Source: Nageia nagi
Taxonomy: Eukaryota > Pinophyta
Length of the DNA stretch: 64,000 nt
NCBI GenBank assembly: GCA_050084985.1
Contig: JBITNC010000001.1
Coordinates: 178,436,001-178,500,000 of the forward strand
Reading direction: 5' to 3'
The first letter of the stretch is position 1. Each line of letters opens with the position of its first letter. Below, piece by piece: positions 12,160 to 24,321 of this stretch. The position numbers and the translations under genes were made by a program. A model generated the notes under the pieces. That model ran no database searches and was not told the DNA's origin. It saw only the letters and a list, made by a program, of their open reading frames with translations.

Positions 12160-13260
12160 TTTTTCAATCTATTTTTTTCCATTCCTTTTATTTAATGATT
12201 GCAATTCTGAAGGAATATGTCCAAATTTGAGATATTCAAAATTTTCTTTATACCATGGACTAATTTCAAATTCCACATTAGTAATAGTGCAATCATAATA
12301 AATTTTTTTAGTATAATTAGCAAGGCAAGAAGATAAACTTATCCTTTTGATTGTAAGAATAATATCTTCATCATCAATTTCAATAGGTGCTATGGAAGTT
12401 GTCCTTGCCATTGCATATGCATATGTATTATTACTTCTTAGGATATTATCCAAATGATAACTATAAAAATGATTAAGAAACCTTGCAACCAATTCTCTAT
12501 AAGGGAAGAAATTTTCATATTTTGTATTATAAAATTCATTGAATTAATTTACAATTAATTGAGAATATCCATATATGAACACTCTTAACATTCATACTAA
12601 TAGAAATATTTAAACCCAGAATAATAGCCTCATATTCAAAAATATTATTAGTAAAATAAAAAGCTAATCTATAAGCTAAAGGATTAACAAAACTATCCTG
12701 ATATATTATAATAATAGATAACCCTTCTCCATATATATATTTTGAACCATCAAAATATAAAGTCCATACCTCACCTTTTTCAATGGAATTACATTCATAT
12801 TGAAATTTATTATGGAGAGGAGATGAATAATCACTAGGAATATCAACCATGCTATTTACAATAATGCATTCATCAATTGAATTTTGATTTACAAAAACAA
12901 GATCAAACTCTTTAAGTAACATTACCCATTTTTTCACCCTTATTGATAAATAAGGCTTTGATAAAAGATATATCAATGGATCTTTTTTTGTTATCACATG
13001 TGTAGTGCTTCCTAACATATAATGTATTAACTTTTATACTACAAAAACTATAACATAACACATTTTTCTATAAGAGTATATCTAGTTTCATAATACACTA
13101 ATTTTGATAATTAAACAAATTACCTTTTCTCCACCCTCTTCATCATTTTATGCAAGAATTGCACTCATGTATTACATACTAGAAAAAGCATATAACCATA
13201 AGGGATCCCCATGTTGATATGGTGATAAAACTAGAGGATTACATATATAATTCTTAATTT
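12160..13260 (-). pseudogene. RNase H and second RNase H of element B
   Basis: The segment 12536-13018 (160 codons) starts at the end of the first RNase H (KKWVMLLKEFDLVFVNQN) and runs into the archaeal-type domain: LYFDGSKYIYGEGLS (Asp) and FEYEAIILGLN (Glu). The third position reads IWIFS where a GDS is expected. 12169-12492 continues through the linker toward integrase (RTTSIAPIEIDDEDIILTI). The first RNase H upstream (13.02-13.26 kb) is strongly decayed. Confidence 0.75.
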
Positions 13261-13299
13261 TTTCAAAAGCTGCTTGATATTTATCATCCCATACAAATT

Positions 13300-14080
13300 T
13301 TGTAGCTTTTTTAAGCAAATAAAAAATGGATTATATTTATCTAAATGTTAAGAAATAATCCTTATAATAGCTTCAACCTACATGAAATACTTCTCAACTA
13401 TTTTAATTTTTAAGGAGGTTGAATTTCTATAATTGCTTTAATCTTGCTAGGATCAACTTCTATACCTATTTTAGAAATAGTATAATCCAAAATATTACCA
13501 AAATAAGCACCAAACACACATTTTAGAGGTTTAATTCTTAATTTATATTTGTTCATTATTTAAAAAAAAAGTTCAAGTCATTACGATGATCTTTTTTTTC
13601 TTTTCAATTTTACTAAAATATAATCTACACAAACCTCAAATGTTGTATGAATAAGATCATGAAATATAGTAATCGTATACCTTTTATATGTAGTATTCAA
13701 ACTCTTGAGACAAAATGGCATAAATTTTAAATAAAAATTATCCCATGGAGTATGAAATAATATCTTATATTGATCACTTTCCTTAATCTTAATTTGATTA
13801 TAACCTAAAAAATATTCCACAAAAGAAAACATTTCATATCCAACAATACTATCAATAATCATATCAATATTAGGCAAAGAAAAATCAACTTTAATACATG
13901 ATTTATTAATATCTCTAAAATATCTACGAAATCTAACAAGTTTCCATTTGTTTTTTGGGCTGGTACAACACTAGACACTTAAGTTGAATAATCAATAGCC
14001 TTAATAAAACCTTTATTCAATTTATTTCTTTACTAATAGAGCTATGGTAGGATGCATTTTCCTAGGATTTTATTTTATAG
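13300..14080 (-). pseudogene. Reverse transcriptase of element B
   Basis: The best part (13581-13877) has PNIDMIIDSIVGYEMFSF, YFLGYNQIKI, HTPWDNFYLKFMPFCLKS and FEVCVDYILVKL. The catalytic Y-V-D-D of A reads C-V-D-Y here, so the second Asp is lost. The thumb side (13.3-13.57 kb) and the fingers (13.9-14.08 kb) are recognisable only in pieces. Confidence 0.78.
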
Positions 14081-15349
14081 GTTTTACATCTTGTTTGAAT
14101 GCTAATTTATGATTAATAAAGTGTTCATCTAACCTGGAATATCCTCATAAAACCAAGAAAAATATATTTTAAAATCTTGAAATACATCATGAACACCATA
14201 TTGTTTTGCAAACCATTTTCCTTATTTTATCATTTTTTGATTTTCTTAGTCTTTTAGATTGATTTCATTAACATCCTCATTAAGTATAGTGAGTTCCTCT
14301 TGAATTCATGCTAGATATGGTAGCTCTCCTAAAATTTAACCATAAAATCATCCATTTTACTCATTATGCTTTTTCTCCCACACTACTAACTAGACCTACT
14401 CCTACTCGTATCACTATAAAATGTAAAATAAAGAAAATTTAGTGTTGTAAGAATGCACTCGTGGTGTCATCATTTTGGATACCTCCAAAATATGCATGGG
14501 AATGAAGCAAATAACCCCTATACTTCTTAGGATTACTTGTTGGGGATTCTTATCTTGCACTCATAAATTATAAAATTGCATCTTCATTTTTAAAATATTA
14601 AAGAAAATTTTAGAATTATTATCATCAATTTGAAAAATATCAACCATACATACCTCTTTTGAATCTTCATAAGCTGATAGTTATGCTAAATCAATAATCA
14701 AATAGGTTTTGAATGATGGGAAAATGTAAAATTTTCATTTGCATTTTATTTGAATCCAAATTTGGTTATTTATTTTATGAACCCATAATTTTAGTGAATT
14801 TCTCTATACCTTGCTCTGATTTGCCTAATTCTTTTCCTCCATATTTACATTGATCAACCGTATAATGATTTATAAATATTATACTAAAATTTAAAAAAGA
14901 ACTTTGTGTACCTTTGTGATCTTCAAGTTTTTTGAAATACTTGATAAATCATGTTTATTTGGTGCAATAGATAAAATATCTATATCGTGGAGAGTTTTAT
15001 TGATCTCTTCACTTATAGAATCTTCATTAGAATATGATCACTAATTGCCTTATATCTCAAGAAAAAAACCATTGGTGGTATTCCTCTTATTTATGGACCA
15101 TTTATGATCATATTCTATAGGAACAAACCATTGGTGATCCTCTTTTTGATCTTTCATGGGTTTGCCAAAGTGCTAAATAGAACTAATAGAATTTAAAATT
15201 AATATTTTGTATACACCAAGTTTCATTTCTTCAATATTTGTATATTATTTTACCTTTTGTAAAAATTTCTCTATGGGAGAAAACTTTTTTCCACATTGAA
15301 AGAAGAAATTTTTTATGAGTATTCCAAATTATACATTTTTGTTGATTCC
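14081..15349 (-). other. Protease-RT linker of element B
   Basis: Lies between the protease and RT of B on the same strand. It contains many stops, and no domain is recognised on either strand. Confidence 0.4.
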
Positions 15350-15720
15350 TCATTTGGATCCACCTTGATTATTTTTTCTTTATGCTCACATTTGATACAT
15401 CTATATAATGTTTAAGGAATTTCTTACATGTCATGGATCCAAAGTCTTCCAAGAATAATGTTATAAGGAAATTTTCCTTTCATGATGTAAAATAGAGTCT
15501 TAATTATCTTTGGAACCACCTTGATTAGAAACTTTATTATCTCCACATAGTACCTTACAATATTATCAAATCGCCTTATTTGTATAGTTGATTTTTCCAA
15601 GGGAGGAAGTTTGGTTTGGTCAAGTTGATCAAGAAGATCAATAGAGATGATTGTAAAGGCTGATCCAACATCAATTAAGGCCTTTCTAGCTATAACATTA
15701 ATTATCTTAGTCTAAATATA
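15350..15720 (-). pseudogene. Aspartic protease of element B
   Basis: Minus-strand translation gives a D-V-G-S active-site motif in IDVGSAFTIISIDLL near 15640-15680. It continues KLPPLEKSTIQIRRF and the C-terminal KFPYNIILGRLWIHDM near 15430, the usual retroviral protease end. 15721-16250 on this strand is probably gag-protease linker, not recognised. Confidence 0.65.
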
Positions 15721-16259
15721 AAATGCATCATGTTGATCAACCATAACTTTACTTGGATAATCACTATTATCAAATTTGATAATGTTGCAATGAATATATA
15801 AATCTACCATCTCAAAAATGTAACAACTAAAATATTTGTATCCACTTATTCACTTGAAAAAGCCTCACAAATAATATCCTTATGAACCTTGGAAGTAGAA
15901 ATAAACTCAAATAAACTTATCTTAGTTTGAGTGTTCTTTAATTGATCCACCAAATTATAACTTTTATGATCTTTTGGAAGATATTTTCTTTTTGTTGAAA
16001 CCATATCCATAATTTATTTTGGTTACCTTATTTCTTCATAGCTTCACAAATCTATTCATTAAAAATAATATTTACATGCTTCTCATTAGATGCACTATTT
16101 TTTGTTCAAACATACGCATCGTGTTGGAATGTATGATGCATACTTGGGGATTAAAATTCTTATGTATTAATTTATATAAAAATAACAAACTATATTGTTG
16201 TAGTTACCCAAGTTAGAAGAAAGATTAAATCCCACTTAGCCAAAAAGTATAAATATAAT

Positions 16260-17100
16260 CCTATGGATAATAATATGAATGGATTAATATTTATACACTC
16301 TTTATAACATCAAACTCTATATAAGATAGCCATGGGATGAGAATTGTATTGAAGAAGTTTGTTGTAGAAGAAATAGAGCAGTGGTTGTAGGAATAGAATG
16401 AGAATAGAGTTTGTAGATAGACAAGTAGAGAAAACTTATGGACAAATGTTGGCAGATCATCCTCAAGATAACTAGTACTCTATCTTTGTGAGCATTGTGC
16501 AAAATAGTGAAGAGTAGTGTAAGCATAATAAGAAACTATTATTACATCATATTGAGCACATGGTATTGTAAATAGACATACAGCTACATGTATTTTTATT
16601 TAATAGTAATGGATTCATGGAGGATTCAAAGTGGATACAATTTCATATTGAGAGGAACCACTATACATAATGGTATTAATGTTATTAATTATTATTCATA
16701 TATTTAGTGCAATAGAATAGTTATTTTGGCAAAAGATTTTTGGGTTTACTATATTTTCTATAACAATAGTTTTATTTTATCTTATCTCAAAGATCCAATG
16801 CATCACTCATGATCAAATATTGAATTTTGTTTCTCAATATTCCATAAGCATTTGTTGAACATCATATTTATTAATGAAAAACATAATAAACATCTAGATT
16901 ATACCAATAAGGTTTTGTGTCTAATTCTTGCTTTGCTCTTTTTGATAATTTTTGATTGAATTTGTGTAATAAGTTAGGCTAGGTATTACCAATAGTATCC
17001 AATCAAAACCATCTTCATGAATGGTTATGGGATCGAGTTTCATTTTTTACACCATTTGTGAGTCTCTAAAAAAGGTTGGCTCCTACATGTTAGCATCATA
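16260..17100 (+). other. Possible solo LTR or promoter region
   Basis: ACTCTATATAAGATAGCC at about 16313-16330 is a good TATA-box context, followed by purine-rich transcript-like sequence. Near 17040 a TTTTTACACCATTTGTGAG stretch could be an LTR edge. I found no second copy in the window, so this remains a guess. Confidence 0.22.
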
Positions 17101-17699
17101 AAGAAAAAAAATAGAAAGAAAATTTGAACTACTATTTAACTATTGAAAGCAAAAGAAACTAATAATAAACCTACAATAATTCACTACAAAAGTACCATAT
17201 AATAGATAGAGGAAATATAGAGTTCAATCACATACAAGTTCTTGAAGGGAACCTAAAATATGAGGATTCTCACCATGACACCAATTAGCCTCAAATTATT
17301 CCATATTACGTAATATACAATGCAAACATGATACCAAATAGCTTGATCCTAAATAATAACAAAAGTAAACACTTTGTACTATATGAAGACATAATTATAG
17401 AACTCAAATGAAAATTATGAATGAGGAAATCATCCCTTTGTATCTTATATTTATAGGTATTTATATTACATAATTAAAACTTGCTACATTTAATACTACC
17501 AATTCATGTATCTACTATGTTACAGGTGATCATGCCTATTCACAATGCCAAATTAATGATAAAAACAAAAATAATATCTTAAACATACTATTCTTTATGG
17601 ATATTTAATGCAAGGATGACTAGATAAATACTTTCAGATCTTTCTTTTAGCTAAAATTGCTTCTATTTAACCTTGATCTAATTGATCTTAAAATTATGT
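17101..17699. other. Unassigned stretch
   Basis: Nothing recognised on either strand. Confidence 0.4.
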
Positions 17700-20600
17700 T
17701 TTCATCTCCATGCTTTGAATCTCTTGTTTGTACCTTTTTAGGGTACCTTTTTCTATCCAAATAGTTTGATTTGATATTATAGTGTCTCAAGCTATGCACA
17801 GCTTTAGAATTTGGATATCCACATCATCATGCTTTTCCTACTCACCAATTAATAGCCAATTAGTATTAATAAAGCCTCCAAGTACTTGATATGACTTTTC
17901 AAATTTCATTCTTTCATTAATAAACTACTTCTAGATGTGTCTCTTTTGGTTCATTTTTGGAGCTCCCATGATACTCAAGACTGCTTATTACTCTAGAATT
18001 TATATAATACTATAGTTCCATAACTCCTTTGTTGTTTTTGGTTAATTTCATTTATCATTTGATTATTTTCAAACATATTCATCTTGTTTAGGATTTGCTT
18101 TACATTTTGATGATGTTATCGATAAATTTTCCCTAGAATTTATGCTATGTTGCTTAGTTGAGTCTTTTCATTCTAGAAAGATTAAAATTGCCTATTTTTT
18201 CTCTCTAATTTTTAAAAATGATGCATGTATTATTTCTTGTAAAATTGCATATGGTTGACCCTCATAATAAATTATGAAAATATCCAAGAGAATTATTCAT
18301 TGGGTTAGTAGTTTGGACATTTTTAAGAAGACTAAATTCTATTTTAATGTGCTAAGAGAGCTCTTACCTCTTTTCATCAGATGCACTAAGGATTCCCTCA
18401 ATGACCTTCCCCCTTAGAATAATTATTACATTTTAAAAAATAAAAGAATAAAAGCATATAAAGAATATAAATAATGGGCAAATGTTACCATTTAGGCAAC
18501 ATTTTTGGTGACTTGTAGGGATTCCAACCTATTGGAATGAGAACCCAATGCCTTTATTATCTAGAAGAATGACCTTCTTGGTGATACAAAGTTGAATTCA
18601 TGGGTTGTATGATTTAAAAAATGTTATTCAAATATTGGATATATTCCTAAGCTATATCCCTCAAAAGGCCTTAGTGTTGATGTAGAGGAATGTGTAATTA
18701 CCAAGTAATATTTATCCTTTCTACAAATGTGTAGGAACTCCTATACTAATCATCTGATTTTATGAATCTAGTCAATATAGCTACAAATATGTATTATACT
18801 TTCATAAGCTTGCTAATTTTCTCCTAATATTTTTCCATGGAATCCCTATTGCTAATCTCCATCTTGTTATTTTACAACCAACTATCCAAAGACTTAGTGG
18901 GATTCTCAAACTATCAAAAGTGATGTAGGTCAGAGCTCTCCAATTGTTAAAATTTCTTCCATAAAAATACAAAATTAGGCTTTGCAATCTTCATCATTTC
19001 CTCCACCTCTATAAGGTATTTATTTGTTTTCCATATATTCTTAATATTTATCATCAATTAAAATCTAGTGCCTTAAAATATTATGAGGATGGAGGCATTT
19101 TCAACATTCATTACACATTCATTTACATATACTAGCTTATGTTGTGTTATATGCCACAACTCATTTTACTTCTTTTAGAATTCATCTAATTCAAATAATA
19201 TTTTCTTGTAGGTTTTGTTTACTTTTGTAATCTTTATTATGCTAAGCATTTTTCTAATAATTTAATTGAAAATGACTAATTTCACAATAATAAGCTGATC
19301 CATTAAGGAATATTTATCCTTGACTTCTTATTTCCCTTTAGCCTATGCTAACTTTCTTTTCTACTATGCCCTTTTAATTTTTATTTTATATTGTTCCATA
19401 TCCTTTTTAACACTTTGAGAATGATATTTTTCTTTTTCCATATTAGCTTTCAAATATGTAAGACATATGTTTCAAATATGTAAGACATATGGCTGTATCC
19501 TCACTAGCTTTCTATGCCTAGACCTTTATCTTTTCAATATCCTGCTTTAGATCTTTGATTTCTTTCTTAATTTTGGAGCAATTTTCTTTACCTACAATTT
19601 TTCCAATGTTTCTTTTAGCTATCTTATTTCTTTTTGATATTTTTATTTGGTTTCTTTTATGGAGTTTATGAAATTAGCCATCTTGTTTTCAAATCCCTTT
19701 CTGTTTAAATTTTCTATCTTCAATTCTACTTGAAGCTTTTCATCATTCTTTTGGAGTTTTATTAATATTTTCTATTTTTATTTATGCACATATCCAATAG
19801 CCTTATCACATTTCATCTCAATTAATATCAAATCTTCTATTAAAATCTGACTTACATTGAAACTTGACATGATAGAGATCTTGTTCTCTACTCCTTCTAT
19901 TCTTGGGATAGGTAGGGTACCTATCATTAGTTTCTTTGTTACAACATCAAATTTGGGAATCAATCTTGTATCTTTATCTAGGAGATAATATTTGGACTAT
20001 GTTAGAATTTCTATCCAATTACTTCTAAATCTTACATCCCCTTCTAGAAAATCTTGAGGCTATTAGAAATGAAGTCTTTTAGGACCATTTTCATTGAGAG
20101 AGGTATTAGATGCTCCAAAGGTGTCATTGATGCATTATCTATGTTGGTAGGAGTTTGCTTTGATCCCTCAACAACTTTTTACATCTCAATAATATCTAGA
20201 TTATCTTTAGATTCCTTAAATATTAACACTTGCTTCTACCCTAGTTTGAACTTGAAGTAAATGTTTCTTTAATTATAGAGTTGATTATTATATAATAAAT
20301 CTCTCCTTAGTAGTTTTGAAAATCTATTCTTATGTTTCTATTCCCATATCAATTCTTTTAACATTTATAAAAGTTTATACCAGTGGTGATTTCCTTATAG
20401 CCCAATAATTTAATTTGAATCTATCAATAGTGTCAACTACCTCCATCTTTACTATTATAGGTATAATGGCTTATGAAGTTTGTAACCTTAATGAATACAA
20501 AAATATGTGTCCTTGCAAACTTTATAAATGAAGAACAAGGCTACATTTAGGGATATAAACATCTATAGGTAAAATAATGTTACTAGTACTATATATAAGT

Positions 20601-22400
20601 GGTGTGGATATGATGGGGTCCTATCCAACTTCTAATCGAGGTTGAAAAAATAAATTCACATCCTCTTGAGGAGTGAGAATTTTAAGTATAGGAATACCCT
20701 CAATTGGGTCTAACATGGATCCTATGTAATGTTGTATAGGTATGGTTGATGCATTTATAGAGGTATTTACAAAGGTATCTACTAGAATATCTATAGAAGT
20801 ATCTATAATAGATAATGTACATATTGTAGTAGATTTCTCCTTTTTGACCTCCAGTTTGGTTCCTTATCTTGTGTTCCTTTTCTATTTGGGCTCCTTCTCT
20901 AAAGTTTTTATTTAGATTTTACTTATTGTTCTAGAGAATTTGGTGATGTAATAAAAGAATTTGATATTTCTAACTCTTCTTCTTCCTCTTTATCAAAGAC
21001 AACTATACCTTCTATAGGTTTTGAATTATATAGCTCTTCCCATTCTTTATCATATTAACTTAGGCCAAATGGGACATTATCTTTTCTAGATCCTATATTG
21101 TAATATGTGTATATATACATTTTGAACCCAAGTATCTTCAGTTTATCACACTACTCCCATTCTTATAAGTTATCTTGAAGGCTTTTACCTAGGGTCCATT
21201 TCATCATATCCATCCATTGTCTCTTATGATACCCTATTCTCATCCATTTTGGGATCTTTGGGGCTACATAAAATTCCTCTATCTTCTCAACTTCCTTATC
21301 CTTTAGGTTTCAAAGCTTCTCATGTTTTCTCCCTTTTCTATGTTTGAATGAATTTTTTTCATAATTCTTATCTAGACATATTTTTGCCAAAATTTTTGCA
21401 TCTAAATCATTGTTATCCCATGATGGAGATAACTCCTCCATGTTAAAATGGAAAATAAAAAAATCTTCTATACATTTTGCATTTTTTGGCATGGGATTTA
21501 CTACAGAGTCTACTACCATTTTATATGTTGTAATCCTCTTATATTTTGCTCTCCCATACCATACTTTCTTTCTACAATATCTAATTATCTAACATACTCT
21601 AATGCAAAAGCATACATATTTACATATTTTGGCAGAATAAATGGAGAACTAGTCATACGATATCTCAGGATCATTGTTCTATGTTTCTTTAGGTAAAAAT
21701 AGTCGATTGTTGCTATTATATTCTTCAAAATTACCTTGATAGAATATGAAATTTGTGATGGGATCTCTCCCATAAGCTTATGATATATGATAGGATAAAA
21801 ATATTCCATGAAATCATAATAAGAGCCTAAGCTCCTTCTTAATTATTGGCATCTTTCATAAATAGGTTAAGGATTTTCATTTATTATCTTCACATAAAGT
21901 ATAATTCTTAGAAAAACATTTTGGTATTGATGTAGTACCAAATAAAATAAAAATGAACTATATTTTCATCCATATTCCTCCTCATGAACCAAACACTATT
22001 TAATTTCTTTCATAATCAACAAATCCTAGTTATTTTCCATTGTGTCCTTAGCCAATGGAAGCATTGAATGGTAAGCCCAAAGTTCATCATCACATCCCAA
22101 AATTAACATTAGAAATATAGCATTTTTTTAATATCTATATCTCTATATTCATAAAACACTATACCTTTTGAAATTTTTCCTTGAAAATATGCAACATCAT
22201 GAGCCTATACCTAGTTTTGCATCAAAGACACTTTTTATTCCCAAAATTTCTTATGTTGCATGTAGCTCACTCTTTGCTATCCTCTTCCATGACTCTAATC
22301 AGATATTGAAAAGGCCATATTGATGGTATTAGGAATAAAATAAATGAATTTTTTTCTTGTTTAAATATGGTACTTTATTGATGCAAAATTTCATTTATCA
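17700..22400 (-). pseudogene. Long unrecognised coding remnant (K)
   Basis: Minus-strand translation shows readable protein-like stretches across frames for more than 4 kb. From the N-terminal side: LMLILGCDDELWAYHSMLPL near 22.1 kb, then 21585-21809 (YLKKHRTMILRYRMTSSPF, LPKYVNMYAFALEYVR), then 21310-21519 (CIEDFFIFHFNMEELSPSWD). Next comes an acidic stretch near 20.95-21.05 kb with runs of Glu, a Thr/Ile-rich part (20.6-20.85 kb), 19778-19963 (IPKFDVVTKKLMIGTLPIPR), and a Lys/Glu-rich, probably coiled-coil tail at 19.3-19.75 kb. I recognise no RT, integrase, transposase or host family. It could be an accessory ORF of a retroelement (it lies upstream of B on the same strand) or an RT-less element like E. 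It is heavily broken. Confidence 0.45.
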
Positions 22401-24321
22401 CCAAATAAATTTTGCTTCATAAGCTACAATAACTCTAGGAAAATAAAGGTAGGCTGAGGTGAATAACACTTTACACCATTATTCAAAATAGACATGTTCT
22501 ACTTGGAAGTGATTGCCAAAATTCCTTTAGCCATGGTCCTTGGATAATTGTTACTCCTCCATATATAAACCATTTGGTGTCCTAATTCATCTTTAATAAC
22601 TTGCTCATATGATTTCTTCATTTTTTTCATACATGGTATGCTTCTTTTCCATCCCAGTTATCTTGGATTCATCTTTCTTTATCTAGTTAAATATATTATT
22701 GCTTAGAGATACCATGTTTACGATGCTACTAACTATACCTTTTAGGATGTTCATAAGCAACAAGTAGCAAGTTGTAGTTCTTAGAATACTTGCATTTAGA
22801 TTTGAAAATCACTCTTATGCTCTTTGAACTATTTATGCTTTCTAAAATTTCTATACTCTTGATTGCATATAAGTAGATGAATGAAATGAATCTAAGAATA
22901 TATTAAAAGTTGAGAAAATAATTTACCTAAATTTACATGGGATCATGTCAAAACTTGAATATATTATGTACTAACATATGGCATGATCAATGGCTAAAAT
23001 TTATCATTTCTAAATTTAGTTAGCTATATCATTGTACACTTTGGCTAATGGCATACTACTCTAGGTTGGGGTCTAAATTCTCCTATAATATCCTTAATAA
23101 ATTTTGCTTACCCATATGCACAATTCATATGCTTAGTATCTAAACTATTTATAATTGTATAAGTTCCAAGTAAGCTTTACACCTTAGCATGTGGATCTAT
23201 AATGTTTCAAATGATATACATTCACTAAAAGTGGCAATCTTTAGGAGTGTATGAGATCCATTAATTAAAAGTATTATGCTATCTCTTTTTGAAAATACAA
23301 TATGATCCATTCTATTCCATAGGATATAAACATTTTTTATGATATCTAAGTTTAACAGGAGCCTCATCCCATCATAAGACTAAGTTACCTTGTCAACACT
23401 TAATTTTGGTCCACCTTTAGTGATTTCATTAAGTATTTTATTATGATGATATTATAACATATTATGGTATTTTTATTGGTCCTTTCTCTTGCAATATTAT
23501 TATTTATTATGCTAGGTACCCTAACATTGAAGCTCACATTCCTAAGGGGAAATTGAAGTTTATCTTTCATATATAAGGGTAAGTATGATTGCAAGGAAAT
23601 TGATCAAGATTTCAATCTCAATAGCTAGTAACACTTTAAAATTTTGATGTTTATCAAAGGAAAGTAATGAGATTTAGGATCTTGTTATCATGATCATATA
23701 TGTTATTCCAGATTCTAAAATTATATATTTAGCTTGACTTATCGATCATCTACTATGTTATGATCTTGGTTGTAAACTCCATCTCTTTGGATGCCTAACA
23801 TCTACATTGCCCTATATGTTGGTGCTACTATTTGAGACCCAACATACACATTCATATGGACATCTTCATTACCATTATAGTATGTTGTGCTTTATGGGGA
23901 TTCATATATCAAGATCCCTATCTTCAACAAGCTCATGCATGCATATAATCAATTTCATCTAGGTAAGGTTAACAAGTATTTATTTTTCACTTGATTGTAA
24001 TCTCATTAGTATATTTTTTATCTTGATATAATAATCTAGATTCATTATTCATTGTTATATTGATTTATATTTAGATTATTGTTCTTAGTTATCCTTATTA
24101 TTGATACTTGTTTATATTAAAATAAATATAATACATTATGACATGTGAATGTTTAATATAATTACTACTTAAATCACACTAGGGGTCACTAAAAGTATTC
24201 AACATATTGAAACTTACCTTTTTATATCATATTCATATCTTAATTAGGGTTATAATAAGTGCTCTTTGAACCTATGATACTTATGTTATCAAATCAAAAT
24301 CCCTAGGATTATTCCTAGTAT
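22401..24321. other. Unassigned stretch
   Basis: No domain recognised. The 64-codon frame at 23400-23594 (minus) has no recognisable motif. Confidence 0.4.

Larger units (their letters stand above)
9800..15900 (-). mobile_element. Decayed Tat-lineage Ty3/gypsy element (element B)
   Basis: Minus-strand order, from right to left: protease (15.35-15.72 kb), RT (13.3-14.1 kb), RNase H and second RNase H (12.16-13.26 kb), integrase (11.06-12.06 kb). Same gene order as A and C but clearly more diverged. Its 3' LTR edge is probably near 9815: TTTAGGTATCTATA followed by a GCCCCAATTTGGATG-like stretch matches the edge of A at 834-870. I cannot delimit either LTR or gag, so both ends are approximate. 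9596-11059 is its 3' non-coding part, with no gene. Confidence 0.75.
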
